From: Urechis unicinctus
Lineage: Eukaryota; Annelida; Polychaeta; Xenopneusta; Urechidae
Direction of reading: 5' to 3'
DNA: 64,000 nt
Assembly (NCBI GenBank): GCA_034190875.2
Contig: CM067343.1
Span: 37,295,574-37,359,573 of the forward strand
A program made the position numbers and the translations under genes. Below the pieces are notes generated by a model. It did not search any database and was not told the origin of the DNA. It was given only the letters and a program-made list of their open reading frames with translations. Each line of letters starts with the position of its first letter. Position 1 is the first letter of the stretch. Shown here in pieces: positions 13,889 to 29,590 of this stretch.

Positions 13889-14710
13889 GCATGCAACGAC
13901 CGATGATATTTCCTATTAGTGCACGATATATACAATGCACATCTCTATCGATATCCTATGAAGCATAAATAACAAAGGGCATATGCCAGATGCAGATGAA
14001 GGAAACACGCTTTATCTTACATTCATATGCCTTGGACGCGACAACCAAAAAACTTCTGAAAGAGCACTCGCATCGCTAATTGATGAACGGCACATAATCA
14101 AATTGACATGGTACGCCAGATGTTGAAGTTAATCCGGGCATAGCACCGATTATCACCTCTATCTGCTGAAACGATGTGGTAACCACATCATTCTTCTTAG
14201 AAATACCCGACTCGATCAACAGATGTAACCCGCCGCCTTATTCAATCAGTTAGCAGTGCTGCTCCACTAGTGACAGGATTATAATTGGTATGATGGATCG
14301 AGGAGGAGAGTTGGTAGTACTTGTTTGCAAATGTCTGTCATCTCTATAATCAGTATCTGTTACCAACCAATGGTGCTATGAGTTCGGCATTGTGCCAGGA
14401 CAAACACAGTACGAAACTGCTGTTGGGGCAACATATGATGCAGCTCAAGATTTGTTTATATATCACTCAATACACCACAACAGTCACCGCACTGAAAGCA
14501 AACACTGCTGTTCTGGTAGCAATAGAGCAATAATATTAACCTGCTGCTCAGGTCACGATCGTGTATCAATAATACCACCTTGTTATGTGGGTTACGGCCA
14601 AGTATACTTTTATACGACCGTGTCAACATATTTATATACTCGAAACTGGTATGTAGATATCACTGCACTAATATATAGATTGGTGAGATGAGACGACCGC
14701 GCTTATTGCA

Positions 14711-17700
14711 GATAATGGCTACTCATGTATTGATCACTCCTGAGAAAGCGGAGTACTTGTTTGCCTATAAGGTAAGCGAAGCACAATTAGTGATTAATGT
14801 CACATACAGGTTTTTGTTCTGTGGTGGAACGTCATATACTATATCAATAGAATTATAGCATGGCTCATTTCTATAACCAGTGAGAAGAACAATCTTTGCG
14901 TATTCAATTCAGTGTCTACTACAGACAGACCAAGCACTCGTGTTCTGCTGTAGTGAATGACATACGGCCCGTAAATCCTCCTCCAGACCTCATATCTACT
15001 CCATATTGTGGACCATTCACAACAGTACGATTTGTACTAGACCGACGATCCCTAAACTGTTATAGCTTTACAGATATCATGACCATTGACATAATTACAG
15101 CCAGATATCCTTTGGCGGCAACAACTACTTACGGATTTAATGACGGACTGCTACATAAGGATTAAACTAATAAAACACCAACGTATGACTTCACCAGGTC
15201 ATGTGCTCTATTCACCCAGTTAGATGTGACCGATGTAATAGGCCAGCGAAGCATCTATATCTCCCTGCGAACTGTTAAGAGCCCAATGAATGCATCATTT
15301 CGTGAGAACGGACTCATTTATTATTCAATTATCTCGATGTTAACACTGCTATTTGGCTACAGTGCCAGAATATTGAAGCTGGTTCTTTAAATGGCTGCTG
15401 GCTGTTCAATCGACGATTAGTTCGGGTAGTTCACTGTTCCATGATGGCGGTGATATTTTGGATAATAAACATGTGTTGCATCAATAAGGTCAAGAGATAA
15501 ACTCATTTATTGGATAGCCTCTATACATTCCGTCTCATCCATATGTCATTGTGAAAACTCTGCGCTTCATATTTTTTTGAGGGGCCTGGTGGATCATATT
15601 TAAGTAACCCCAGACATCACAATGAAACTTACCTATCTTCATTGATATAGCAAACGTCTGAATGTCTTGTCGTCTACAGTGAAAACGCAAATTATACATT
15701 TTGTTTCACAACACTCTAGATCACTGAGCTCTCTGCTAGGAGAACCAGTACATAATTATACACTTGTAGACTAAATTAGAGATTGAAGTCAATTCAAAAA
15801 GGGAGGGAGTATATATAAAGGTTCATAAAATCGTGTGCATATGTCTGAAACCCTTCAACATATTCAAGAGTGAATTATCTCAATATATGGATGGTACCAT
15901 ATGGTTTTCTACGCTTAAATAAGAATTATTCACATCCAAATCAAATAACGTATGGAACAGCAACTCAGCCGTACGAAACCCGGTATGCGCTCACTTGGCA
16001 GATGTATTCAGTATACTCTGTGTTTTCATGGGAGTATCTAGAAGTTTTTCTATTCAGTATACTATGCTGTTTATATACATTACATAGCGCATTCGTTCGT
16101 GTATAATCTACATTCGCTCTGTTGGACAAACATTCGCATTAAGCCCTGCGAATGGTTTGGATCAGCAGGCTGCTATTTATACCGCTCGTCCCCTTCATAT
16201 TATAAAGTACTACGACTCTTTAAATCAGCAATCAACTTCTCAACTTCAGCCATTGCAAAGTTGCTGTGGTTCTTTTGTACATGCCTTCATGCGACTTAAT
16301 TCCCGAAAAATAAAAAGGTTGGCTTTCATTGGCTGTCGACGATTTCTGACGAGCTTCTTGTTTGGAAAGCCCTGGGTGGTTGATGGCGGAGCGCAAGATT
16401 GAAAACAGCCGATTTTTCAATGGAAATTCACAGAGTGACATTTGGGAAGCCTATCCGACTGGAAGGATTTAGATTCGTGCACGTATTCCAATACTAAGTA
16501 TTCTATAGCTTGCAGAAGGTTGATGAAAGATGGGATGAGGACATATCAATGAGGAGCACTCAGAAGTCCCACCCATTAAATTGTTGCATCAAAAGTAAGC
16601 AGCAAGTACAAGCATCTTGGTTGATATTGTCAGGCTTTATAGACTGAAACGTCACCAAGAAACTGTGTTTCATATTAGAACAAAATCATGCCATGTATTT
16701 AATCTGACCGCATCGTTACTGAACACCACCAGAGATTCTTACACTATGATGATTCAAGGCTGCAAATCGAATTTGTATCCAAAGCTGATGTTCACATTGA
16801 TAACATATTGCCACAAAACGTAGGCCGGCTCGGGAGCAATTGTGACAATTGTCATGCACTGAATCTTTGCCTTTATTACCGCAATTACTGTACCGCATTA
16901 CATTACTTGTAGCCTCTTACAATCGAGTATCAACTAAGGTGGTCATATATCCATTGCGTTTACACTAGTGATAAGCGTTGCCCACTATTCGGATCTCACC
17001 ATCTTACATCTAGATTCGCCAATGCAACTTTGCTCTTTTAATGAATAGTAATGACGTAAAATAATAATATTATGTCATATAACAAGGGAGATAGTCAATA
17101 CATCATCATAAATCAGACATACAATACAGATTATATGAGATGTAGCAATCTGTCACAGCGTTCCGATGACACCAACTAACAAATAAAGCGATAAAACAGC
17201 GCTCGGCAAGCGGGCACGCGTGATTGCGCTTATCAATGACGTTTGCAATGATGAATAGTTTGTTTTCTTGAGACATTGACAGATTATCTCTTTACAGTAT
17301 GTCGTTTTCTTTATCTGAGCGTTACCAACTGGCTAAGTGAAGGTATTGATGGGATTAATTGAAGCACTATGAATGCTTGAAGTATGGTAATAATCAATAC
17401 CAAATAATGTTCTTGCCGTAATATATAGTATATTAAGTCATTAACGTTTCCACTTACTGGCCCATAGATTCACTTCAACGAAGGACATCCATCGATAGCA
17501 TTCTGTGTTTGGATTAAGTGTTACAGATTGTTTTATTAATAATCTGCTTTCCATACCCGATGTCGACTTTGGAATCCTTGCCCTCGAACAGTGAGCATGG
17601 CATTGTTGATGACTTATACATTATTTAGACTGATTCAACAGGACGGTTCAAATTTGTCCCCGAATAGTTTTCCAATGCATCTACGTAGACTAACAATGGT

Positions 17701-20606
17701 TTTTTTTGTAACAAATGTACTCCATAGAGCAGTGCTGCCATAAAACATCTCGGGGATCTTAGGATTGCGACGGCGCGTACGGATTGGTCAGAAAAACATT
17801 CCATGTGATTTTACGATACACACTGTGACACTGTAGCTTTCTACATACGCTTACCGATTTAGTCGAGTCGTAAATATAATATTAGCAGGCTAATAAAATC
17901 TTGTCGGGATGCCGTAACCGTCTTTGGTCTGCTGCTCGACTCATATCATGAGTTATACTGTATAGTAATTTGAATAATAGCGCACAGGGTATTCAAACCG
18001 AATGCCTCCTCAAACATCGTTCTTGTCGATATAGTGGCTTCTCTGTCATAAAGGAGATCTCATTCTGAATAATACATCACGCTTAAAGGGTGATCAACTA
18101 ACTTCGGGTAGAATAAGTGTCTAGTGATTGAAGTATGGGATTGTTTGGTACTCCAACTCTAATCATTGTAAAACAACAACTTGTTACAATGTATGTGCAG
18201 TACGATATGCAATTCATAACAAGCTTTAGGTTTCCACTGTTAGGATTATCCACGTCCGGGTTTCTTTGATCAAGAGCATTAATCACATGTTAAATTAAAA
18301 CTATGGGTGGCGTGGGTTTATGGCGTTGATGTTTTTAGCCAAATGAGTGCTGACAAATGCTGATCCTGTATTTGGTTTGTGAAGTATTCCAAGACAACTT
18401 ATGTTGACGTGACGGTTGTGTGTCATTCACACAAAAAGGGCAAAATATAATATGCGGCCTTTAATGTAAACCATACATCCAGAGCCTTTGCGGCAATAAA
18501 CAATTGCGATAACGAAATAGTTAGCTAAACCCCAAACGACCACGTTACGTATGTTCGACACGCAGGTGTTTAGTCCTCTACCTTTTGTTATGCAACTGCA
18601 ATTGCCTCACCAATCGATCTCTGTCCTGATAAACTGTTGTACAAAGGTGTCGAAAAAGAGCGTAAATATAACACCAGTCGCGTTTAACATGGTATTATTA
18701 GCGGTGGTAAGAACTTGTGCCTCTTGAGATGCCCATGTCAGTGCCAAACATTTACGGGTAACGCATCCTCTAGGTTGGCGGGTCATGATCGAATGAAACG
18801 TGTCACATGTTCGATCTTGTTTAAAATTGAAAATTCCATCGATTAACTGCATTTCACTACTGACCCGAAGTGAATTTGACTTAAATATTCTCATCGGTCG
18901 CCTCTCTCAGTCATTTAAGGACGGTCGTCTATTAGAGAAAATCATGCGAGGGCACATCGACCTCCACCTCCCCAAAAGTAGACAACATAACAAGATTTAC
19001 AAGATAGCAAAAATGCGATACGCAATGTTTCATTACGATAGCCATTCCCTGCCAACCAGCAAGGGCCTTCCAATCTGATTAATCAGAGACGATGTTAGGT
19101 CAATTTGGATGTAGAATCAATTCATTGTTTATAAATAGGTAAGAAACAGAGACTGATCCTAATCTAAGACTGTAAGTTTGCAAAAGCAAAAATAAGATAT
19201 TTAAATCCTCCTCTCCGTAAACCTTCTTATTAATTCAGGATACACTTTTGTTATATGCCGAGAAGCACATTTCTTGGACGCGGCGTACTCAATGGCTTGG
19301 AGGATTACTCGAATAGTTGAATGAGCATCATTTCGAAAATTACAGTTCGTGAATCCCATTGTTTGTATAAAGTTCGTGGAAAACCTGTGCACAACATGGT
19401 GAGATAATACATGTTTATCATGTATATTACCCAGGACGGGCTTCATATTGTAGGTAGGTGCCTCTTATCACCGAAAGATGTGTCCAAAAACTATTTATCA
19501 GCGTATAAGTGCTCTAGCACAAAATATGACACCACTTACAATTTGGTAGCAGCAGAAGAGTAAAGTGTGTGTGGATCACCTTCTCCCTCGAGCTGCATAC
19601 ATATCATCATCGTGTTATTTGATGACAAACCATGTGGATGATATTTCATTCTTTACAACTATATTCTTCCAAATACAAGGCTAACTACTTATAAAGGATG
19701 CATAACAACTAGACACCATACGTTTAGCAAGCGTCACATCTGCCATTGCGAACATGTATGACACTGTCAAGTAATTCCTCTAGTGCTGGGATATGCTGCT
19801 GTGTGTGCATGTGTAGTGCGTACATACTAATATGGAAAATTTTGGACAAATGTTCCGAAACTGAATATGCTACTGTGCGGATGAACCCTGCTAGTGTGCA
19901 ACACTTCTGCATTTGTATATCACTTGTATTGTCGTCAGCTGACCACACGGGTATAAATTCTTTCCACTAATGGACACAACATGTATTTAGCTGGAATTGT
20001 GACTTCCAATGCTCTTACAACGGCAGAGCTGGAACGATTTACCGTTTGCATAAGTGTATTGGTACTGTCTTGGAGAGGAATAAAATTAGCCAACCAAGCG
20101 TATCGCTCAGCATCAGTGCATTGCCGACTAAGCAATTTACAAACATGAATGATGTGGAATTAAATGTGTGGCATGGATTTCTATCTACTCCTCAAAGACG
20201 GCTGCACCTTACCAGTTCTCCCTTGTTATCTGCTCTTGTGCGTTATTGATAACATGGGGATAAGGTAAGACCATGTCGGGGATAAGGATGGGGTCACGGT
20301 GGATATTTGAGAAGGGGTAACGGCGGCGGCGATTCGGGGATTCAATTATCAATTGCAGCATCATGTCGAGTAATCGGGTTGAATGTGCAATTATGGGCAA
20401 TTTATAGCTGTTGGGCAGCGCATGGCAACCTGCTTTTTGGCGTGAAATGATAGAATCACAATGTTTGCATTAGCCGAATGCAGAGCTATTTATTAAGAGC
20501 AATACAAGAGGTCTTTAAGTTTATCGCAACACTTATGAGATTCAGGTAAACATCTTCCCCGCTAATCACAATGGAACGAACAACATCCAATAACCACGTG
20601 TTTGTA
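14711..20606. other. Gene-free stretch between duplication copy A and the inverted-repeat element
   Basis: Nearly 6 kb without a recognisable gene. Frames of 60-95 codons occur on both strands, often overlapping (for example 18607-18894 minus and 18800-19078 plus; 19724-19948 minus and 19746-19970 plus), and none shows a known motif. A strong TATA-like word, TATATATAAAG, lies at 15810-15820 after a purine-rich run, about 50 bp before a 78-codon frame; nothing else supports a promoter there. Confidence 0.5.
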
Positions 20607-20859
20607 TTCTGTCGGACTCTGCAGTAAGCAACCGTAAGCGACAGTTATCCTATCTATAATTTCGATTAGATAAGCATCAATACTCTGATCGTATTACGGT
20701 CTATATCGAAACCTGGTCACTTGATTTCTCACAAATGGCATCCGAAAAATTCATGTCATCTTTTATGGGTTGGGCGCCAACAAACAAAAATATCGTCCTT
20801 TATATGGATAGCGCATAATGCATAATATGCCAGAGAATGTTTCACGTCTGCAATTTGAC
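20607..20859 (+). repeat. Left inverted arm
   Basis: The reverse complement reappears at 22333-22586 with differences such as g/a at position 8 of the shared core and a short cluster near the atcaata word. The arm contains gggttgggcgccaacaaac in both copies. Identity breaks sharply at caatttgac on the inner side and near ttctgtc on the outer side. Confidence 0.95.
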
Positions 20860-21109
20860 AATGCACAATGCACCCAACAGCAAACACTCATATGAACACA
20901 ACATAAATTGTACGAACCTATAAACATACAAGATTGAGTATATAATGCTGCACTTGCCTAAGCACTTTACCAATACCCTGCTTGAACCGGTGAAACTATC
21001 GACAAGGCTGAACCCATGAACAAATTTCCCTCATTAATGAATGAAGGCACATAATTATATCCACCGTTAAGAGACCTAATATCGTTTGTATGTAGGGGAG
21101 CTCTCTTGG

Positions 21110-21709
21110 TCTATGTATGAAAAACTAATATGATTATGTGATTTTGTATGAACCATGTAGACAAGATTGAGTACAGATGCTAAATTTATGAGAGAGATGA
21201 ATTAGTTTATCTAGCCACAGAACACCGGGTGTCGTGTGGCCGTCACTTGGAACGCATTTAAAAACAACGGTTCCCAAAACATGGCACTGAACTAATCGGG
21301 TAAGCATTATGTTAAGCTGCGTTAGGCACTGCATGGATGTATATCCCAGAGAGGGAAGATGAGTCTTGTAGCTCAGTGAATATATAAATGTATGTACTGG
21401 TCGTTGGTTTCCCGTGTCTATGTATGAAAAACTAATATGATTATGTGATTTTGGTCTTGATTTAATAATCATAGATGTTAGACAGATGTTTGTAAATTTA
21501 TGAGAGAGATGAATTAGTTTATCTAGCCACAGAACACCGGGTGTCGTGTGGCCGTCACTTGGAACGCATTTAAAAACAACGGTTCCCATAACATGGCACT
21601 TCACTCAAACTAATCGGGTAATATGTAAGCTGCGTTACATAGAAATGTTGTTAGTCTTGTAGCTCAGTGAATATAATTTAAAATAGCATACTGGTCGTTG
21701 GTTTTCAAC
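21110..21709. repeat. Two tandem ~300-bp units inside the inverted-repeat element
   Basis: Unit 1 (21110-21416) and unit 2 (21417-21709) share tctatgtatgaaaaactaat at their starts, then an almost identical block from tttatgagagagatgaatta through the stretch ending catggcact, then matching tails around cttgtagctcagtgaatat and tactggtcgttggttt. Linker parts differ freely. The conserved blocks are offset by 312 bp, a multiple of three, so a 156-codon minus-strand frame (21134-21604) reads through both and shows a repeated protein segment; this is a by-product of the DNA repeat. Confidence 0.88.
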
Positions 21710-22332
21710 GCTGGTCTTGAATCACCTTTAGTATGTTAGCAAAATAAACGATGAACAATCATATGTTCCGTTAGCTTGTATAGACGGTCAACTGGGAAAT
21801 ATATACTTGCTAATGTCGATAGACTAGGGTATAATGCGTCGTATTTGGCAACTGAAGATCAGCTGGTTTGTGTATAACCTGTAATAGCACTTTAACGGGA
21901 TATATCGGCCAACACACATGAAACACGCGTTCACTCACAGACATTCAAGAGATTGATGCCGGCAACACCGTGTCATTGGAAATTAGTAAAGCTGTCCATC
22001 GAGAGATGATGTGAATAATTGGTAATCATTAATGTAGACACTATGGCTGAGGTGAAGAATTCCAATCATCAGCCTTCCAGTTATAATACTGTCACCTAAG
22101 TCATCATTCGACGATAATCTCTTACCATGAGACGATGATAACAGCGGGATTTAGATGCGTACTATTTTAAGCGTTTATCAAGAAACCGCACCCATTCTTT
22201 CAAACTATTGTGCTAGGACAAGAGTTTATCTCTGATTATAACACTTCGCTGTTCCTAGTGTTCCATGCAGGCTTTGAATTTGTGAATGCTGCCTTGTGAA
22301 ATAAGTGGAATTTAACGTTTGAGAGTTCTCTC

Positions 22333-22586
22333 GTCAAATTGCAGACGTGAAACATTCTCTGGCATATTATGCATTATGCGCTATCCATATAAAGGATGAT
22401 AGTTTTGTTTGTTGGCGCCCAACCCAAAAACGATGGCATGAATTTTTCGGATGCCATTTGTGAGAAATCAAGTGACCAGGTTTCGATATAGACCGTAATA
22501 CGATCACATTATTGATGCTTATCTAATCGAAATTATAGATAGGATAACTGTCGCTTACGGTTGCTTACTGCAGAGTCTGACAGAAA
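22333..22586 (-). repeat. Right inverted arm
   Basis: Reverse complement of 20607-20859. See the element entry for the comparison. It ends at gacagaaa, after which no similarity to the left flank is seen. Confidence 0.95.
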
Positions 22587-25500
22587 GTAGGGGTATTCAT
22601 CACAGCACATATGCTTTAATTAATATCCCACGGATGTTTGATGGCAAAGGTTGCAGGTGACATAGGGTTATCTAATCTATCAAATAATGTTGCGCAAGGT
22701 CGAATGGTCCTTAGCGACTAAATATTAGCTTTCGTATTTTGGCTCAGTGACATCGTATCGCTTCCGCTCAGCTAAAATAACATGCATTCATCCTTTCGGA
22801 ATGAATAAATCAAGACAAGTGGCTTACTGATGTACAACTTACGACAGATAGCGAGAATACTGTGTAATACCATTGGTATTTAGCAGCCACTCCACAGCCC
22901 TCTTACTTACTGAAATAACATGGAGCGTATTGGTGGCCAACACCGAGCATCTGTATATTATGTGAACAAAATACAGACGCAAAAGAGGTTAAGACGACCT
23001 TGCACATAGACTTAAAACTTCTTTGTGACCAATCAGAAAGCGCAGCTATACTGAAATGCTACCTACAATATTACACAGGTCAGAATAAGATGATAACTGC
23101 CACAATATACACTGACGAAGTAAGCAAAGTGGTTAATACTATTCAGTCGAGTAACTTGTATTTTCTTTTCTTTTCCGCGAGAGCAACTTAAGTTATAGTA
23201 CCAACAATATTGTGGTAGAGCTAATTTGTTAACCTCAACTCTCCACCATCAGTTTATGATTTTGATTGGCTTGTATCCTTCCCTTAAAACCTAAGCACAT
23301 GTGTTGGTTATTTGCTTCTATGGTAACGAACAACCTTGGTAGATGATCAAAAATGGTTCCGATCCATCAAAACGCAGATATTTGCATAGGTTAAACCACT
23401 AGTGCATAGCTGGCTTGTGACTTTTGGATGGTTGATTGATACCATGATCAATTATTATGCTGCTATCCGACGCATTCAACTGAACAGAGGTTGCTCCAAG
23501 TAGCATCAAAGGACAGTGGGGGAACACAGAATTATACATCTCATAGGCTAATAGCCTCGAGCTGGACTACCCCTTCGCTACACAAGTATATGCTGGTTAT
23601 AGGTGAGGTTTACTTAAGGTTATACACGGCCTCAACCACACGTTATCTGCAATTCGTAAATACAGCTTGACTGCTGACGTTGGAAACAGTACATTTGTAA
23701 CAATCAACACATGCGGTCACCAATTCCGTTTGGTGCATGCACAATGAAATGAACCTAGTTATATAGATTTAGTGATTCGTTGCGATTTGGTGTAACCGAT
23801 GGTGTTTTCAAGACTGCTGCAACCAATATTACACTTCGGGTCATTCATTAATACTCAGAAGTGCTTTTTCATAGTACCAATATCATTGATCTCAAGTGTT
23901 AGTATATTAAGTGTTTCTACATTATTAACAAAAACGGCAGCAAAACTCTTCAATGACCATAACCACATGATATCAGCCACTTTGAAGAACAATCTAATTC
24001 TGCAACCCATGCTTATTATTGATAAGGAAGTGCTGCAAAATTGACTTGAAATAATTAATGAAGCGTGGGGGTAAACAAACATTGAGTCCTCTCGGTGTGT
24101 ATTTATTTTATGTAAATAACCTCTTTAAAGTGCGGAAAACTAAAGAATAATCAGCGTTTGAAATGCGGTTATTTGCAGACTTTACGCAAATTCACAATGC
24201 TGCACTTCAACCGGTTAATGACGATGCTTAATTTAATTCCAATAATGTTGACGGTTTAACGTTTGCTAGATCTTTTCCGGCACCCACAGTCTGTCTGGTC
24301 TGTGATTATGTTGGCTAAAACTAATAGCTGCATTTGTCTGATGACCTTATCAGCATGCTGGATCAACTAAGCATCCACGAACCACACTAATGACTACTTC
24401 CCCCGGAAGAACGAACACAATGTTGCAATCTTGGGTCTTGACTGCTGCACAGTTCTCGTCGATCATTTGATCTGGTCATCCATCGGCGGAAAATAAATAC
24501 GATTGGAGAATAGGCTTTATGGATACAACATCAATTATGGCCGGGAAACGTGCTAATAACGGAATTAGATGCGAGACAGGTCATTGTTAGACCCATAAAG
24601 CTCCCATAAAGAGCAACAATGTATTACTCTCCGTTCTTTGTTGAAATTGTAGAATAAGCACCCACAGGACACCAACGCGATATCCGCGCTGTAGGGCTAA
24701 ATTATCCTGAACAAATCGACCCATACAGGAACTGGTCGAACGACCTAGAATACCCCCAATCCTGACAGTATCAGATGTACGAGGAAGACATCTGGAAGCC
24801 GATTTTACCTTTGACCGGCCACACAAAACCAGCCGATCGCAGTTTGACTACTGGGTGGCGTTGTAACTGTGCACTAGTTTCTACATTACATCTAACAGCA
24901 TATAACAATATGATAGCAATATTTTGACACCCTCATCAATCAATAATGACTAGGATTAGGAAAAGAAGAGAACGGCTATAGCTTAATTGTGACAGCTCAT
25001 TGCTTTGCCTCTACATAAGTTATGTTCACAGTGCATCATGCAAGATAAACGAAACACAGATTGAATAATTTATGATACATAGATGGTGTCAACCCCTGCT
25101 CATGAAGCGCTCTTGCTATATATCGATGCTTATGCTTACAAGTACCCATGTATATCATTTGCACGAATATTATAGAAATAATAAGCCTGTTTTAGTAATA
25201 ATACTCTGTGATTAAAGCAAATATTTCATCATTACATAAATACCTCAATCAATATCAGTGCCCGCAGAATACGTTTGCTTAGCATACCGTGGCAACTGCA
25301 GCAACGGAAGTAGACATTAGTCTAAGCGCTATATCAACTACCCCCATACACACTAGTGGCAATTAAAATAGGTTGGTCCTTACACAAAAGGCATATATAC
25401 CGCGGGAGGGTCATATCTTAATGGGATAAATTCGCGAACAATGAAGGCAGTTGCAACATTCACTCACATTAATCAAAACACGCCAGAAAGCAGCGTGTCC

Positions 25501-25800
25501 GCACAACAAATTTTACTTCTCGCCACATAAGCGCACAATGGGCTATACAGTCGAGTAAATAAATAGCAAAGCTGAAAACATTGACATTGTGTTTATTGCA
25601 CAATGAGATATGCATTGATGGCCATTGCTGATATCTGCATCACCCAGACTTGGGCGACCATACAAAAAGACCATACATAAGACCTCCCAACGGTAACAAA
25701 GATAATGCATGTGTAATCTAATTTAAACATCGTATGGTTATGGGCTTTGGAATGACGTAAATCCTCAATGCTAATTATGTACTCATAGGAGTCCACAAAA
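22587..25800. other. Gene-free stretch before duplication copy B
   Basis: No exon or repeat copy was recognised. The segment around 24400-24840 has noticeably higher GC than its surroundings and carries a 79-codon minus-strand frame (24587-24826) without a known motif. It could be a decayed exon or repeat piece, but nothing in it identifies a family. Confidence 0.45.
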
Positions 25801-26727
25801 TACTAAATATAAGGCGTTTTGTATATGACCATATATAATTTGGATTAGATACTGGCAACTGAGATTGCTGAATTATATTGCTTACCAAACAGCGGTATTC
25901 ATCTTTAGGGCATCTGTGTGTTTACAGATTTGCACGTCAGATGAATACCATTCCGCAATTAACGGTCAATAACGTTGCACAATTATCTTTCTGGTAATAT
26001 TTAGACATGCATCGGTTCGTCAAAGTCGTTTGATCGATCAAATAGCATCATGATGCAGATACTTTCACATCGTTTTAGCTGTAATTATACTGCCTATCAT
26101 GGTATTAAATTGTGTGCAAGCTTGCAAATGGGATTTCGTCGCTGGAAGCACACATTATGAATGCTGCACACAATCCTAACGTATGGTTTTATTTTACAGC
26201 TAGCTTGGTAACGGACAACATAATGTGCAATCGAAATATTTTGCACGAGCATTCTTCTCAGCTCATATCCTGTTTGCATATCATTATCTATATATTTATC
26301 ATACTATATTACCACTAGCCTTCGTTCTTGGAATATTAATGCCTAAATATTAATGCATAAATATGCCACGCATCTTTGAGCGGATATTGCTAAATTTGAG
26401 AGACTGCACCTTCATTGGACGCAACATATTTGTTCCAGCCATTTCTTTTGATATTCGATATCTTGAGTTGTTATGTAGGGCTGTAATCAGTTGAAATCAG
26501 ATTGATTGATAGCTGTTATATACAATATATTGAATTAACATCATCATTCATATTTGACCCGTTATTATTTAATCGTTAGCATAGCGCTGGTGAGAAGACC
26601 AATATCAGCATTCAGCGGCTTGCGTTATAGTTGATTCCTATTTTACCTATCTACCAAATATATCCTCTTACATACTAGCAGCAGACACTCATCTTCTGAT
26701 TGTTTACTTACCAGATGTTTATCTCGA

Positions 26728-28690
<1,963 letters not shown>

Positions 28691-29202
28691 TGCAGTCTCG
28701 ATGTCTGATGCTAACTAGCTGCAGTTCTCCATTAAACTAAGCAACACGCCTATTATTCACAAACACGCCCTGTTGTTGGCGCATGTAATTAAAAAATTAT
28801 CTATGCTGTTCAATGGCATAATCTGCACATTTTACTTGATCTACTTTTGAAACCTATTTCTGAATGACTCGTAATTAGTATTTTCATGAAACAAGCCAAG
28901 TGCAGGAAGGTTAATTGTTTTAGGTACCTAAACACATTTATCAGAAGAGACTATCAGACTCAACAACAAAGATTAACAGCAGTTACAAGATGATAACAAT
29001 ATTGTGATGCTTAACGTTCAATGGCATTGTAACCGAGCAGGTGAGACAATTCGAGTTTACTGACTATACATCTATTCAGGCTAACAACAATGAGGCAGCA
29101 AAAACATTGAATAAATGTTTAAGATAGAAAACCCGGGATGCAGCAACAAACGAATTACAATTTTGTGATCTTATTTAGATATTTCATAGAATAGTTGTAA
29201 CC

Positions 29203-29380
29203 ATATATGTATGACGATATATCGCATGACAATATATATAGACGAGCATTTGTCAATATATATATTTACATATATATAGATATATAGAGAGATATATATA
29301 TATATATATATAATATATATAGAGAGATAGATATATATATATATATATATATATATCTGTATCTATCGAGATAGAGAGAG

Positions 29381-29417
<37 letters not shown>

Positions 29418-29444
29418 ATATAGATATATATATATATATATATA

Positions 29445-29495
<51 letters not shown>

Positions 29496-29549
29496 CTCTA
29501 TATATATTATGTTCTCTATATATCATATATATATATATATATATATATA

Positions 29550-29582
<33 letters not shown>

Positions 29583-29590
29583 TACATATA
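29203..29590. repeat. (TA)n microsatellite 2 with inverted gagaga/ctctct interruptions
   Basis: Long TA tracts are interrupted by agagagat words at the left (about 29287, 29322 and 29371) and atctctct words at the right (about 29490 and 29550), so the array is a large imperfect palindrome. It occurs only in copy B. Confidence 0.93.

Larger units (their letters stand above)
20607..22586. mobile_element. 1.98-kb element with 253-bp inverted arms, possible foldback or DNA-transposon derivative
   Basis: The left arm (20607-20859) and right arm (22333-22586) are reverse complements differing at only about nine positions by eye. The outer ends read ttctgtcggactctgcag and ctgcagagtctgacagaa. The 1.47-kb interior is unique apart from two tandem ~300-bp units. 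No transposase frame is visible, so if mobile it is non-autonomous. A shared flanking gta is the only candidate target duplication and is too short to trust. A local inverted duplication of host DNA is the main alternative. Confidence 0.7.

Noticed and set aside
15800-15870. TATA-box-like word as a core promoter
   Set aside because: Such words are frequent in AT-rich DNA. No gene or initiator context supports it.
21134-21604. 156-codon minus frame with an internally repeated protein segment
   Set aside because: The repeat arises because the two DNA units are offset by 312 bp, a multiple of three. No motif supports a protein.
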